Positions 9,351 through 19,478 of a stretch of DNA of 64,000 nt are shown here, piece after piece. Under the pieces are notes generated by a model. It was not told the DNA's origin. It searched no databases and saw only the letters and a list, made by a program, of their open reading frames with translations. Position numbers and translations under genes: made by a program. Numbering within the stretch: the stretch's first letter is position 1; each line of letters starts with the position of its first letter. The stretch spans positions 1-64,000 of the forward strand of contig JAFGDW010000369.1 in assembly GCA_016931935.1 (NCBI GenBank). The letters are read 5' to 3'. This stretch comes from Candidatus Zhuqueibacterota bacterium. Its GTDB lineage: Bacteria; Zhuqueibacterota; Zhuqueibacteria; Thermofontimicrobiales; Thiofontviventaceae.

Positions 9351-11153
9351 ATGAGAAAAATAAGTTACTGGTTGATCGTTGTTTCACTTGTCTTAATCGC
9401 AAACAATATTTGGTCCCAGGAAATGACCTACTTTGAAGTTATAGATAATACAAGTGTTGGATTGACAGTAACCCCTTTCGAGAAAGGGGGATTGGCCTTG
9501 GCAGATATTGATCGAAATGGTTACCCGGATATCTTTTGCCTGTGCTGGCATGAACCGGGATACAGTCGAATTTATATTAACACGGATGGATATTTTCAGG
9601 ATATCACTGATCAAAGTCCTCTGCAACAAATTGAAAGTAATGAAATTGGAACATGCACTACTTTGTGGGTTGATTTTGATAATGATGGCGATAAAGATCT
9701 GTCGATGGCGACTAAAGAAACCATTCATTTACTGCGTAACGATGATAATGTATTTAATGAAGTTTCCGAAGAAATGGGTTTCGTAGCGCCAAAACCGCCC
9801 GGATGGATTACAGAATGGGATTGTAATACCTGTGGCTGGGCTGATTATGATGTAGACGGCGATCTTGACTGTGTGATCAGTCAGCTAAACAATCCAAATC
9901 TGTACTTGTTTCGAAACGATGGTGATCATTTCACAAATGTTGCAACTGAATCTGGTCTTGATGCCGTCACGGAAGATGAAGAGTTATGGCGGTCTGTTTT
10001 TACAGATTTTGATCTTGATGGTGATCCGGATTTGGTAGGCAGGAGACGCATTATGCGAAATGATGATGGCTATTTTATAGATATTACCGGAGAGCTTGGG
10101 CTTCCCGAAAACGGAAACTACTGGTACAGAAGATTTTTCGATTACGACAATGATGGCGACCTCGATTTTTTTAAGGCATCCAGAAGCGTTGAAGAAGATA
10201 CTGAATTTGATGAACTTTGGGAAAATCAAGATGGTGTGTTTGTTAACGTAAGCAATGAAGTCGGATTTATTTCTCAGAATTTACGGCATCGTGGAATGAC
10301 ATTTGGCGATTTCGATAATGATGGCGATCAGGATATTTTTATGGATGGCGGCACTGCTGCTGGTTACGACAACCTGTTTATTAATGATGAAGTGGCGCCG
10401 GGCGAGCGCGGTTTTGCAGATGTTGCCGAGTTCGCTGGAATCGCAAAAACAGGTGATCGCAAAGGCTGTGGATTCTTCGACTATAATCGTGATGGATTCC
10501 TGGATATTTACATGCCTTCGGCTGAGTTTAATCACATTTTATACCAGAATTCAGCGGATAACGGAGCAAACTGGGTGGGATTTATCCTGGAAGGAACAGT
10601 ATCGAATCGTGATGCCGTGGGCAGCCTGGTGACGTTATATACACCGGAAAAGACGCAGATACGATTAACACGCTGCGGGGATAATCATTACCATCAATAC
10701 AATCCCTGGGTGCATTTCGGCATTGGTTACGAGACGGCAATCGATTCGGTGGTCATTCGCTGGCCGCTTGGAGAAAGGCAGACGTTGACGGATGTGGCAA
10801 TTAATCAATATCATGAAGTAAAAGAAGGGGAAGAGACTGCAGTTGAACGGATAAAAGACGAAACGACGCCAACCTCATTTCGATTGAAGCAGAATTATCC
10901 CAATCCGTTCAATCCGGTCACCACTATCCAATATGACATCATCAATGATTCACACGTCTCCTTGACAATTTATAATTTGCATGCAGATGAAATAGCCTCG
11001 TTAGTGAACGATCGTTTTCAACCAGCAGGAAGCTACAGTGCAACATGGAATGGAAAAGATAGCAACGGAAATGTCGTTTCTTCCGGAATTTATGTCTATC
11101 AGTTGCGAACTGTTAACTCTTTGGAAATGAAAAAAATGACGCTTATTAAATAG
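9351..11153 (+). CDS. VCBS/FG-GAP repeat protein with ASPIC/UnbV domain and T9SS-type C-terminal sorting domain
   Basis: Repeated D-x-D-x-DGD motifs; GTVSNRDAVGSLVTLY (ASPIC); NYPNPFNPVTTIQYDI...GIYVYQLRTVNSLEMKKMTLIK. Confidence 0.9.
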   Translation: MRKISYWLIVVSLVLIANNIWSQEMTYFEVIDNTSVGLTVTPFEKGGLALADIDRNGYPDIFCLCWHEPGYSRIYINTDGYFQDITDQSPLQQIESNEIGTCTTLWVDFDNDGDKDLSMATKETIHLLRNDDNVFNEVSEEMGFVAPKPPGWITEWDCNTCGWADYDVDGDLDCVISQLNNPNLYLFRNDGDHFTNVATESGLDAVTEDEELWRSVFTDFDLDGDPDLVGRRRIMRNDDGYFIDITGELGLPENGNYWYRRFFDYDNDGDLDFFKASRSVEEDTEFDELWENQDGVFVNVSNEVGFISQNLRHRGMTFGDFDNDGDQDIFMDGGTAAGYDNLFINDEVAPGERGFADVAEFAGIAKTGDRKGCGFFDYNRDGFLDIYMPSAEFNHILYQNSADNGANWVGFILEGTVSNRDAVGSLVTLYTPEKTQIRLTRCGDNHYHQYNPWVHFGIGYETAIDSVVIRWPLGERQTLTDVAINQYHEVKEGEETAVERIKDETTPTSFRLKQNYPNPFNPVTTIQYDIINDSHVSLTIYNLHADEIASLVNDRFQPAGSYSATWNGKDSNGNVVSSGIYVYQLRTVNSLEMKKMTLIK

Positions 11154-11179
11154 CAACTTAGATTGGGACAAATCTATCG

Positions 11180-12400
11180 ATGAATAGCAGCAGAAGACAA
11201 TTTTTGAAATTAATGGGAGCCGGTTTAGCTTGCGGGACTGGCTCCATTAATGCACTATCAGCCACTCTATCTTCAGATAAATCCGCAAACCAACGCGACA
11301 TGATTTTTGGATGGACAACCTGCCTGACATATCAAACCGAAAACAGGAAATTGGGCTACGATTATTTCAGCAGCCTGCTGAATGAAATGAAAACACATGG
11401 CATGACGCGATTAATTGTGATGATGGCGAGTCATGGTTATTTTTCTCCGGGAAATCATGGGCTTGCATGGCCGGTTAAAAATCCAAAATTGAAACCGCAA
11501 TTGGACGAAAATGCAGTGAATGCTAATGAACAGACTGAGTTCTTTTCAAGGATCATTGAGAAAGCACATCAATTGGGCATTCAGGTGTTTATCGAAATCA
11601 AATATCTTGGGATGATCGGTGTTCGAGAAGGCTATCCGGGAATTGAATTCCTGACCAAACAAAATGGTGATTACACATCCAAAATTCCGCAGGACGCCAG
11701 CGAATATGAGCGGAATGCTATCGAAACCCTTCATATCTGCTGCGATAGCGAACCGGCGCATCAATACATGCGCGATAAGATTCAGGATGTTTTGGAGCGT
11801 TACATTAATCTTGATGGTATTGTGCTGGAACATCCATCCTACACCGGAGAATCATGCTATTGCCAAAGTTCACAACAGAAGCTAATCCATGATACCGGAA
11901 AAGACAGAGATACGATTGATAAAGAATCGCTGATCGAATGGAAAAGTTTTCGTATTCGCGATCGCTTGATTGATCTAAAAAAATTGGTAAAAAGCATTAA
12001 TCCGAAGTTTCACTTTGGTTTTTATACCGGTGTGCCTTCAACCGATGGAGATATTGCCGGGTATCAAAATAACCGGGGACATCGCACCGAAACATTGTCT
12101 GAGGTCGGTTTCGATTTTGTATTGCCGTATTGTGAAGGCCGCAATCGTGATAAAGAGCCGGAAATGATTCAAAAGGTGATTGATCATTTGGCACCACTGG
12201 ATATTTATATGCATACAACAATCCGTCGGGATATGCCGCGCCATTATAACCTTCCACCCAAAGGACCGGAATACGTGAAAAACATCATCAAATGGGCAAA
12301 GGAATTTCACAGGAATAATGCGCGGTTTCTGGGAATGAGTTTCTTCAATGAAGTGAAAATTCCGGAAGAAAACAGGCAAGCGGTTTATGATTCGATCTGA
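11180..12400 (+). CDS. Tat-exported TIM-barrel protein, putative glycoside hydrolase-like
   Basis: Twin-arginine start MNSSRRQFLKLMGAGLACG; barrel-like segments; no confident family. Confidence 0.6.
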   Translation: MNSSRRQFLKLMGAGLACGTGSINALSATLSSDKSANQRDMIFGWTTCLTYQTENRKLGYDYFSSLLNEMKTHGMTRLIVMMASHGYFSPGNHGLAWPVKNPKLKPQLDENAVNANEQTEFFSRIIEKAHQLGIQVFIEIKYLGMIGVREGYPGIEFLTKQNGDYTSKIPQDASEYERNAIETLHICCDSEPAHQYMRDKIQDVLERYINLDGIVLEHPSYTGESCYCQSSQQKLIHDTGKDRDTIDKESLIEWKSFRIRDRLIDLKKLVKSINPKFHFGFYTGVPSTDGDIAGYQNNRGHRTETLSEVGFDFVLPYCEGRNRDKEPEMIQKVIDHLAPLDIYMHTTIRRDMPRHYNLPPKGPEYVKNIIKWAKEFHRNNARFLGMSFFNEVKIPEENRQAVYDSI

Positions 12401-12473
12401 AATAATTAAATTACAAAAATCATAAAACTTATAATTGAATTTCGAAAATTAATAAAAACAACAGGCCACTTTC

Positions 12474-14831
12474 ATGAAAAAAATAATCTTTTTACTAATT
12501 GTAAGTATGTGCTGTTCCTGCTCAAAAATATTAATAAAGCAAAATGAAAACATTATGTCCAAAATAAATTTAGTTCCAAAACCGTTGCTCATTGAAGAAA
12601 AAGACGGCGATTTTTATCTCAGTTCTGAAACGCGATTAATAATTAAATCATCTTTGCCGGAAGCGGCAGAAGTGGGGAATTATTTAGCAGACAAGATTCA
12701 AACTTCCACAGGAATCGTTTTAAAAACCGGCAATGCGGTGAATGATTCTGACCAAGAAAAAGTTATCACGCTCTACAGCGAAGTTAACGATGAAACCGTG
12801 GGCGATGAAGGATACATACTGGATGTTCATCCAACTCAAATAACAATTCGAGCCAGGCATCCAGCCGGATTGTTTTATGGTGTCCAAACCCTGCTGCAAT
12901 TGTTTCCACCGGAAATCTACATTAGTGAACGTGTTAAATCACCGATTACCTGGAAGGCGCCCGCTGTTCATATTGTAGACAAGCCTCGATTTTCCTGGCG
13001 TGGAATGCATCTGGATGTATGCCGGCATTTCTTTCCAAAGGAGTTTGTAAAAAAGTACATCGATTACCTGGCCTATCACAAGATGAACACATTTCACTGG
13101 CATCTTACCGATGATCAGGGCTGGCGGATCGAAATTAAAAAGTATCCGAAATTGACGGAAATCGGCGCCTGGCGTGCGGATCGGCCAGGAATATCATGGA
13201 ACAAGTGTGAGCCACAACAGCCAAATGAAGAAGCGACCTATGGCGGATTTTATTCGCAGGATGATGTAAAAGAAATAATCGAATACGCCCGCCTGCGGTT
13301 TGTTACAATTGTTCCTGAAATCGAGATGCCCGGGCATGCAATTGCCGCGTTGGCTGCCTATCCGCAATATTCGTGCACAGGCGGCCCGTTTACTGTGGCC
13401 ACTGGAAGTGTCGACTGGACAAATGCTAACATATTTTGTGCCGGAAATGACAGTACGTTTGCATTTCTGGAAAATATTTTGAGCGAAGTGATTGATCTGT
13501 TTCCGGGAAAATATATCCATATTGGCGGCGATGAAGCTGGCAAAGCCAAATGGAAAAATTGTCCGAAATGCCGGCAACGTATTGCCGATGAAGATTTGAA
13601 AGACGAACATGAGCTTCAGAGCTATTTTATAAATCGTATTGGAAATTTTGTCGCATCAAAAGGTAAGCAAATTATCGGTTGGGACGAAATTCTCGAAGGC
13701 GGCCTGGCTACCGGCGCGACAGTCATGTCGTGGCGCAGTGTTGCAGGAGGTATTCACGCCGCTCAATTGGGTCAGTATGCGGTTATGACGCCAAAAACAC
13801 ATTGTTATTTCGATTACTATCAACGTGATGCACAGTTGGAACCAGAAGCGATTGGCGGTTTCCTGCCATTGGAAAAAGTAATTGAGTTTGAAGCTGTTCC
13901 GAATGAATTAAACGCAGAACAGGCAAAATTCATTCTGGGAGGACAGGGCAATCTGTGGAGTGAATATATTGCTACGCCGGAACATGCTGAATATATGGCG
14001 CTCCCGCGTATGTGCGCGTTGGCCGAAGCAGTTTGGACGACAAAGGAACAGCGAAATCCAAACGATTTCATGAATCGGATAATGTTCCATTACCTTCGGC
14101 TGGATGCCCTTAACATCAATTATTGTGAACCGCCGTTGTCCGGTTTCGATACCCAAAACGCATTTATCAATGAAGCTAGTGTTGAAATCAGAAATCCCCG
14201 GCCTTATGGCGTTATCCATTACACGCTGGACGGCTCCGATCCCAACGAACTTTCGCCGGTTTACACTCATCCGATCAAGTTAACAAATACAACGACCATG
14301 AAAACAGCGCTCATCTCCCCGAGTGGGAAGCGAAGTAATATTCAGACGGCCTTCTTTGAAAAGCAGGTACCTCGCAAATCCGCTCAACAAGTAGAGCTTA
14401 AGCCCGGATTAAAATTCAAATATTATGATTTGGAGTCGCGAATACAATCAACCGCAGACCTGGAAAAGTATTCAATTTCGCAGACTGGAACGATCAGCCA
14501 ATTCATTTTTCCTCCTATTAATAAGCTAATCAATTTTGGCGTTGTTTATTCCGGTTATATTGAAATTCGCTCGACAGGTGTGTACAAATTTACGACAACA
14601 TCGGACGATGGCAGCCGATTGTTTATCGGAGACAAATTAATCGTGGACAATGATGGTGATCATGGCGACACTGATCGACATGGGGAGATCGCACTGGAAA
14701 AGGGGTGGCATCCGATTCGGGTTGAATTTTTTCAGGCTGGTGGCGGCAAAACGTTGGTCGTTTCTTATGAAGGCCCGGGAATTCCAAAAAGTGAAATACC
14801 TGCGGATGTATTATCGCAAACCAGTAACTAA
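12474..14831 (+). CDS. Beta-N-acetylhexosaminidase, GH20, with C-terminal PA14-like domain
   Basis: GMHLDVCRHFFPKEFVKKYIDYLAYHKMNTFHWHLTDDQGWRIEIKKYP and HIGGDEAGK catalytic pair; C-terminal YKFTTTSDDGSRLFIGDKLIVDNDGDHG. Confidence 0.95.
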   Translation: MKKIIFLLIVSMCCSCSKILIKQNENIMSKINLVPKPLLIEEKDGDFYLSSETRLIIKSSLPEAAEVGNYLADKIQTSTGIVLKTGNAVNDSDQEKVITLYSEVNDETVGDEGYILDVHPTQITIRARHPAGLFYGVQTLLQLFPPEIYISERVKSPITWKAPAVHIVDKPRFSWRGMHLDVCRHFFPKEFVKKYIDYLAYHKMNTFHWHLTDDQGWRIEIKKYPKLTEIGAWRADRPGISWNKCEPQQPNEEATYGGFYSQDDVKEIIEYARLRFVTIVPEIEMPGHAIAALAAYPQYSCTGGPFTVATGSVDWTNANIFCAGNDSTFAFLENILSEVIDLFPGKYIHIGGDEAGKAKWKNCPKCRQRIADEDLKDEHELQSYFINRIGNFVASKGKQIIGWDEILEGGLATGATVMSWRSVAGGIHAAQLGQYAVMTPKTHCYFDYYQRDAQLEPEAIGGFLPLEKVIEFEAVPNELNAEQAKFILGGQGNLWSEYIATPEHAEYMALPRMCALAEAVWTTKEQRNPNDFMNRIMFHYLRLDALNINYCEPPLSGFDTQNAFINEASVEIRNPRPYGVIHYTLDGSDPNELSPVYTHPIKLTNTTTMKTALISPSGKRSNIQTAFFEKQVPRKSAQQVELKPGLKFKYYDLESRIQSTADLEKYSISQTGTISQFIFPPINKLINFGVVYSGYIEIRSTGVYKFTTTSDDGSRLFIGDKLIVDNDGDHGDTDRHGEIALEKGWHPIRVEFFQAGGGKTLVVSYEGPGIPKSEIPADVLSQTSN

Positions 14832-14887
14832 TAAATTGTGGCTTAAGGATAAATGCACTTCAGACAGAAATAGAGTAGAGTTTTGCT

Positions 14888-15982
14888 ATGGATTCCAGGG
14901 AACGCGTTTTTAAAACATTATCACATCAGGAACCGGACCGAATTCCAATCGACTACTGGGCAGCGAATGAAGTAAACGCTACATTGCTTAAACATTACGG
15001 CTTTTCCACACGGGACGAGTTGCTTGATCATTTTGATGTTGATTTTTGGTACATCGACGGACCCAAATATGTCGGCCCGAAATTAGGCGTGCGATCGGAT
15101 GGTTCACAAGAAGATCACTTTGGCGTTCCCAGGAAAACGGTTATCTATGGCGATGGCCCAAATACCGGCGAGTACAAAGAAGTAGTGGATTTTCCGTTGG
15201 CAAATGCAACTTCGGTTGATGAAATAGAGAACTACACAAAGTGGCCAACAGCGGAGTGGTTTGATTATGAGTGTGTCCGGGCGCAGGCGCGAGAAGCGAT
15301 GGAAAAAGGGAAAGTAGTTATGTTTATGGGGGATCGTCTCAATCGTTGCGCTCAGTTAAAGCCTGCGATGTATGTTCGGGGCGTCGAGCAAATTTTAATT
15401 GATACATTGATGAATCCGGAAATTGCAGAGACCATTATCAGGCGGATAAATGAATTTTACGTGGAATATTGCAAACGCACGCTTGAAGCTGGCGAAGGAA
15501 ATATCGACATTTTATTCACGGGCGACGATTTTGGAACGCAAACCAACACGTTTGTTTCAGTTGACGCCTGGCGTCAGTTCCTGCGTGACGGATTTAAACG
15601 ATTCATCGATATTGGCCATCAATTTGGCTGCCAGGTAGCGCATCATACATGTGGAAGCGTTTATCCACTGATTCGGGATTTTATTGAATGCGGGCTGGAT
15701 ATTCTAAATCCATTGCAGCCGTTTGTTACGAATCTGGATCATGCACAAGTGAAACGAGAGTTTGGCGATCAGCTTTGTTTTCATGGCGGCGTATCGATTC
15801 AGAAAACAATGCCGCAGGGTTCACGAGATGATGTACTAAATGAGGTCCAAAATCTGGCGCGCAATCTGGCGCCAGACGGGGGATATATATTTTGCACTGC
15901 CCATAATATACAGGTGGACACGCCATTACAAAATATCGAAACATTGTTTCGTGCATACAGAGAGTTTGGCATTTATCACTAA
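14888..15982 (+). CDS. Uroporphyrinogen decarboxylase-like family protein
   Basis: MDSRERVFKTLSHQEPDRIPIDYW start and VAHHTCGSVYPLIRDFIECGLDILNPLQP typical of UroD/methyltransferase-type proteins. Confidence 0.88.
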   Translation: MDSRERVFKTLSHQEPDRIPIDYWAANEVNATLLKHYGFSTRDELLDHFDVDFWYIDGPKYVGPKLGVRSDGSQEDHFGVPRKTVIYGDGPNTGEYKEVVDFPLANATSVDEIENYTKWPTAEWFDYECVRAQAREAMEKGKVVMFMGDRLNRCAQLKPAMYVRGVEQILIDTLMNPEIAETIIRRINEFYVEYCKRTLEAGEGNIDILFTGDDFGTQTNTFVSVDAWRQFLRDGFKRFIDIGHQFGCQVAHHTCGSVYPLIRDFIECGLDILNPLQPFVTNLDHAQVKREFGDQLCFHGGVSIQKTMPQGSRDDVLNEVQNLARNLAPDGGYIFCTAHNIQVDTPLQNIETLFRAYREFGIYH

Positions 15983-16021
15983 TTATTCAATTTAACTTTG
16001 ATTAGCAAAAAGGAGCCGTTA

Positions 16022-16816
16022 ATGAATTTTGCATTTTGTTTAGAGATGTTGTATTCAGACCTGCCTTTTATCGACAGGTTGGCCCAGGCTAAAAAGGATG
16101 GCATTAATTCAATTGAATTTTGGGATTGGCGAAACAAAGATTTGAGAGCATTAAAAGATGAAATGCAAAAACTGGAAATGAAAGTTTGCAACATCAGCGG
16201 CAATCGTAATTTCGGAATGATCGATCCACATGAAAAAAATGATTTTCTAAATGAAGTAAAACAAACGGCAGTTGCAACGAAAGAACTGGATTGCCCCACG
16301 CTCATGTTACTCGTGCAAAAATTAGAACAACCCGACAATCGCGGAAAACTTCCTTCTGTTGCGCTTTCATATGAAGAAATTGAAGCAAACATAATTACTA
16401 TCGGAAAAGAAATCGGGAAAATTGCGGATGAATTGAATTTGAATATAGTGATTGAGCCATTGAATGACGCGCTCGATCATCACGATTACTTGCTTAATTC
16501 TTCGGCAATGGGCTTTCGTATTATTAAAGCAATAAACCATCCCCGCGTGAAATTGCTGTACGACATCTACCATATGGCGATGCAGGATGAGGATATCTTT
16601 GGAGACGTTGAGAACAATCTTCAACAAATCGGGTATTTTCATATCGCCGACAAGCCCGGACGTAATGAACCTGGCACCGGTGAAATAGATTATACGAGAA
16701 TGCTTGAGGTATTAAAACAGAAGAATTACCAGGGAACAGTGGGTTTTGAATTAGCGCCGCGTTATGATACCGATCGCGCGGTAAAAGCTATTTTTAAACT
16801 TATCAATCATGTATAG
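16022..16816 (+). CDS. Sugar isomerase/epimerase TIM-barrel (hydroxypyruvate isomerase-like)
   Basis: MNFAFCLEMLYSDLPFIDRLAQAKKDGINSIEFWDWRNKD; VIEPLND; LLYDIYHMAMQ; HIADKPGRNEPGTGEIDY. ATG 16022 preceded by AAAGGAG. Confidence 0.85.
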   Translation: MNFAFCLEMLYSDLPFIDRLAQAKKDGINSIEFWDWRNKDLRALKDEMQKLEMKVCNISGNRNFGMIDPHEKNDFLNEVKQTAVATKELDCPTLMLLVQKLEQPDNRGKLPSVALSYEEIEANIITIGKEIGKIADELNLNIVIEPLNDALDHHDYLLNSSAMGFRIIKAINHPRVKLLYDIYHMAMQDEDIFGDVENNLQQIGYFHIADKPGRNEPGTGEIDYTRMLEVLKQKNYQGTVGFELAPRYDTDRAVKAIFKLINHV

Positions 16817-16864
16817 CTGAATGTCAATAAGTTAAGATTAAATTATGGTATTCGTGGAAAATTT

Positions 16865-16931
16865 CACCCTTCGACTTCGCTCAGGGTGAAGTCTGCGACA
16901 GCTTCATACTGAGCGAAGTCGAAGTATGAAG
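16865..16931. repeat. Hairpin-pair element, copy 1 (TTCGACTTCGCTCAG family)
   Basis: CTTCGACTTCGCTCAG (16869-16884) / CTGAGCGAAGTCGAAG (16909-16924), each arm inside its own local stem. Confidence 0.85.
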
Positions 16932-17027
16932 CTTGACAAGACTTTTGATACAGCCCCGCAGGTCAGAATTAGATGGATGTTCGAAGGTGGGTATATAATT
17001 TCCACTACTATTTTGAATAGGATTGAA

Positions 17028-19343
17028 ATGAAAGCAATAAAAATGTACCTGATCGTTGTTTTTGCTATCTATTCATCAAGCGCGTGTTGGAGTCAAACAG
17101 AAACCGCCCAATTAAATTTCACAATTCTGGATAAAGACAGCCAGCAGCCAATTCCAGCCAAGCTTGTATTCACTCAAGGAGAAAATGATAACATTGATCT
17201 TGGCATTCCTGAAACGTTCGCACTGGCGCCTGAAGGCAACGGTTTTTATACTGCTTTGGGAAAAGGGGAAGTCAATATTCCGGTTGGCGAATATACGATC
17301 TATGTATCGCGGGGAATGGAATATTCAATTGATAAGAAAACGATCAATTTTGAAAAGAACGCCGTGATAAATCAAATATGGACAATTGAACGTGAGATTA
17401 ATCCGCCTGGTTTTGTTGGCGCGGATGTACATATGCATACGACGAACAGTGATGGGCATTGCTCCCCTGAAGAGCGCGTTTCATCACTAGTTGGTGAAGG
17501 CGTTGAATTTGCGGTGGCAACGGATCATAATTTTGTCACTGATTTTATGCCTGAAGTCGAGAAACTAAACGTCGGTAAATATCTAACTACATGCCCAGGG
17601 AATGAACTATCAGCAAGTATTGGACATTTTAATATTTACCCAATTCCGCCAAATACAAAACCCTTTGATCACAGCCCGCAGGATGCACACGTGCTGTTTA
17701 GTTATCGGGATAATTTGCCTGCTCCCACAGTGAATCAAGTCAATCATCCTCGCCGGGGCGATTATTATTTTGCAAAAATGAAAATTGAACCTGTAACAGG
17801 TAAAAGTTCAAATCCATTATTTTCGGATAATTTTGAAGCGCTGGAGATAATGAACAACACATACGGCTGGGGATTGTTTACCGGCCCCCCCAATAAGATA
17901 TCTGTTTGGGACGAATGGTTAAACTACTTAAACAGCGGATTCCGGTTTACTGGTGTTGGGAATACTGATACCCATCATCTGCTAAGCATGCCTGTTGGGA
18001 CGCCCAGAAATTATATTGCCAGCCCCACCGATGATCCAGCGCAACTAGATCCGTATTTAATGGCGGGAAATATTATCAAGCATAAAGTGACCGTCGCCCG
18101 CTATGTTTTTGTTAATTTATCGGTAAATGAGAAATGGCCGGTTGGCTCTGATGTTATCGATACGGATGGCGCTGTGGACATCCGAATTGAAATGGCCGCT
18201 CCCTCCTGCGCAAAGGTCGATGAAGTGACGCTTTACGGCAACGGTCGTGAAATATGGACGGAGGAAATTCCAGCCTATGAAGGGACTTTAGATTATAGTA
18301 AAAAAATCACTATCGAACCAGCGCTCGACACCTGGTATGTGGTAAAAGCCGAAGGAAGTCAATCCTTGTGGCCAATCGTCCCGGATCAGAACGGCCTTGC
18401 TGTTACTCCTGTCGGTTTTACAAATCCTGTATGGATAGATATCGATGGAAACGGTTTTGAGACGGAGCGTGATCGGGCAAAGCAATTTGTTGAAAAACAT
18501 ACAAAAGATCCGGATGATTTTAGATCCGCTTTACAAAATACGGACTGGTGGCTTCAGCGACAAATTACGGCGATCCTGCCAAAAGACAGTGAATTTGAAT
18601 CGATAATGATCGAAACATTTCTGCTATCGAAATTCAAGATTGCGCGGCAATATGCATATTCACGGCTGAATGAAAAAGCGGACATCAGCAACATCGCGTT
18701 GCTAAAAAATGCGAAACAGCATATTAGTGACGAGAATGAACGAATGCTGGTGGACACATACATCGCACAGTTAGGTCCGAAAACTGAATTGATTGATTTC
18801 ATGTTCGATCATGTCATTAATTCGGCTTCGGACCTCCGCATGGAACAATGCAACATATTAGCGACGAACACATATCCAACACAATGGCAAGTGGTTGGAC
18901 CATTCAACAATGAAGGCACCGCTGGTCTGAATGTATCACACGCGCCTGAAGATAGAATTGATTTTGGTGAATCATACAATGGCAAGGGGGGAGCGCCGAT
19001 TCAATGGCGGCATGTAAAGGCTGTAAAAAATGGTTATATCGATTTCACACTATATATTTCAGATAAAGATCACTCACTTGCTTATGCATACGCCCGGATT
19101 CAAAGTTCCGAAAAATTTAAAACTGTATTATGTTTTGGGAGTGATGATGGCGCAGCAATTTGGCATAGCGAAAAAGAAATTTATCGAAATTTAAACAGGC
19201 GGAGCGCTAAGCGTTGTAACGATGTTATTCCTGTTGAATTGGAACAAGGCGAAAATGAATTTCTCGTAAAGGTTGAGAACGGCACGGGCGGCTGGGGATT
19301 TTATTTTGAGATATTTGATCCGCTTGATTATGTGGTTCACTAA
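17028..19343 (+). CDS. CehA/McbA-type PHP metallohydrolase with C-terminal PA14/sugar-binding-like module (copy 1, signal peptide)
   Basis: GADVHMHTTNSDGH, ATDHNFVTD, CPGNELS, GNTDTHHLLS; start moved to ATG 17028 (MKAIKMYLIVVFAIYSSSACWSQ) because the longer start at 16926 lies at the edge of a repeat. Confidence 0.85.
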   Translation: MKAIKMYLIVVFAIYSSSACWSQTETAQLNFTILDKDSQQPIPAKLVFTQGENDNIDLGIPETFALAPEGNGFYTALGKGEVNIPVGEYTIYVSRGMEYSIDKKTINFEKNAVINQIWTIEREINPPGFVGADVHMHTTNSDGHCSPEERVSSLVGEGVEFAVATDHNFVTDFMPEVEKLNVGKYLTTCPGNELSASIGHFNIYPIPPNTKPFDHSPQDAHVLFSYRDNLPAPTVNQVNHPRRGDYYFAKMKIEPVTGKSSNPLFSDNFEALEIMNNTYGWGLFTGPPNKISVWDEWLNYLNSGFRFTGVGNTDTHHLLSMPVGTPRNYIASPTDDPAQLDPYLMAGNIIKHKVTVARYVFVNLSVNEKWPVGSDVIDTDGAVDIRIEMAAPSCAKVDEVTLYGNGREIWTEEIPAYEGTLDYSKKITIEPALDTWYVVKAEGSQSLWPIVPDQNGLAVTPVGFTNPVWIDIDGNGFETERDRAKQFVEKHTKDPDDFRSALQNTDWWLQRQITAILPKDSEFESIMIETFLLSKFKIARQYAYSRLNEKADISNIALLKNAKQHISDENERMLVDTYIAQLGPKTELIDFMFDHVINSASDLRMEQCNILATNTYPTQWQVVGPFNNEGTAGLNVSHAPEDRIDFGESYNGKGGAPIQWRHVKAVKNGYIDFTLYISDKDHSLAYAYARIQSSEKFKTVLCFGSDDGAAIWHSEKEIYRNLNRRSAKRCNDVIPVELEQGENEFLVKVENGTGGWGFYFEIFDPLDYVVH

Positions 19344-19362
19344 TTCAATTATTAGACATTCT

Positions 19363-19430
19363 CATGCATCGACTTCGCTTAGCATGAAGTTTCGCTATTA
19401 TTTCACACAGAGCAAAGTCGAAGTGTGAAA
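19363..19430. repeat. Hairpin-pair element, copy 2 (diverged)
   Basis: CATGCATCGACTTCGCTTAGCATG and TTTCACACAGAGCAAAGTCGAAGTGTGAAA. Confidence 0.8.
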
Positions 19431-19478
19431 TTAAACCATAATTTTTACTTTTTAAGAATATAAAAATTGGAGTTTGCT

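Noticed and set aside
9490-10520. Repeated GAT-AAT-GAT-GGC-GAT tracts as possible DNA repeats or CRISPR
   Set aside because: They encode D-x-D-x-D calcium-binding motifs of VCBS repeats, in frame and with varying spacing; no conserved spacer/repeat structure.
16926-17027. Upstream extension of the first PHP gene
   Set aside because: The extended N-terminus begins at the edge of the hairpin repeat and would bury the signal peptide; the ATG at 17028 is more plausible.
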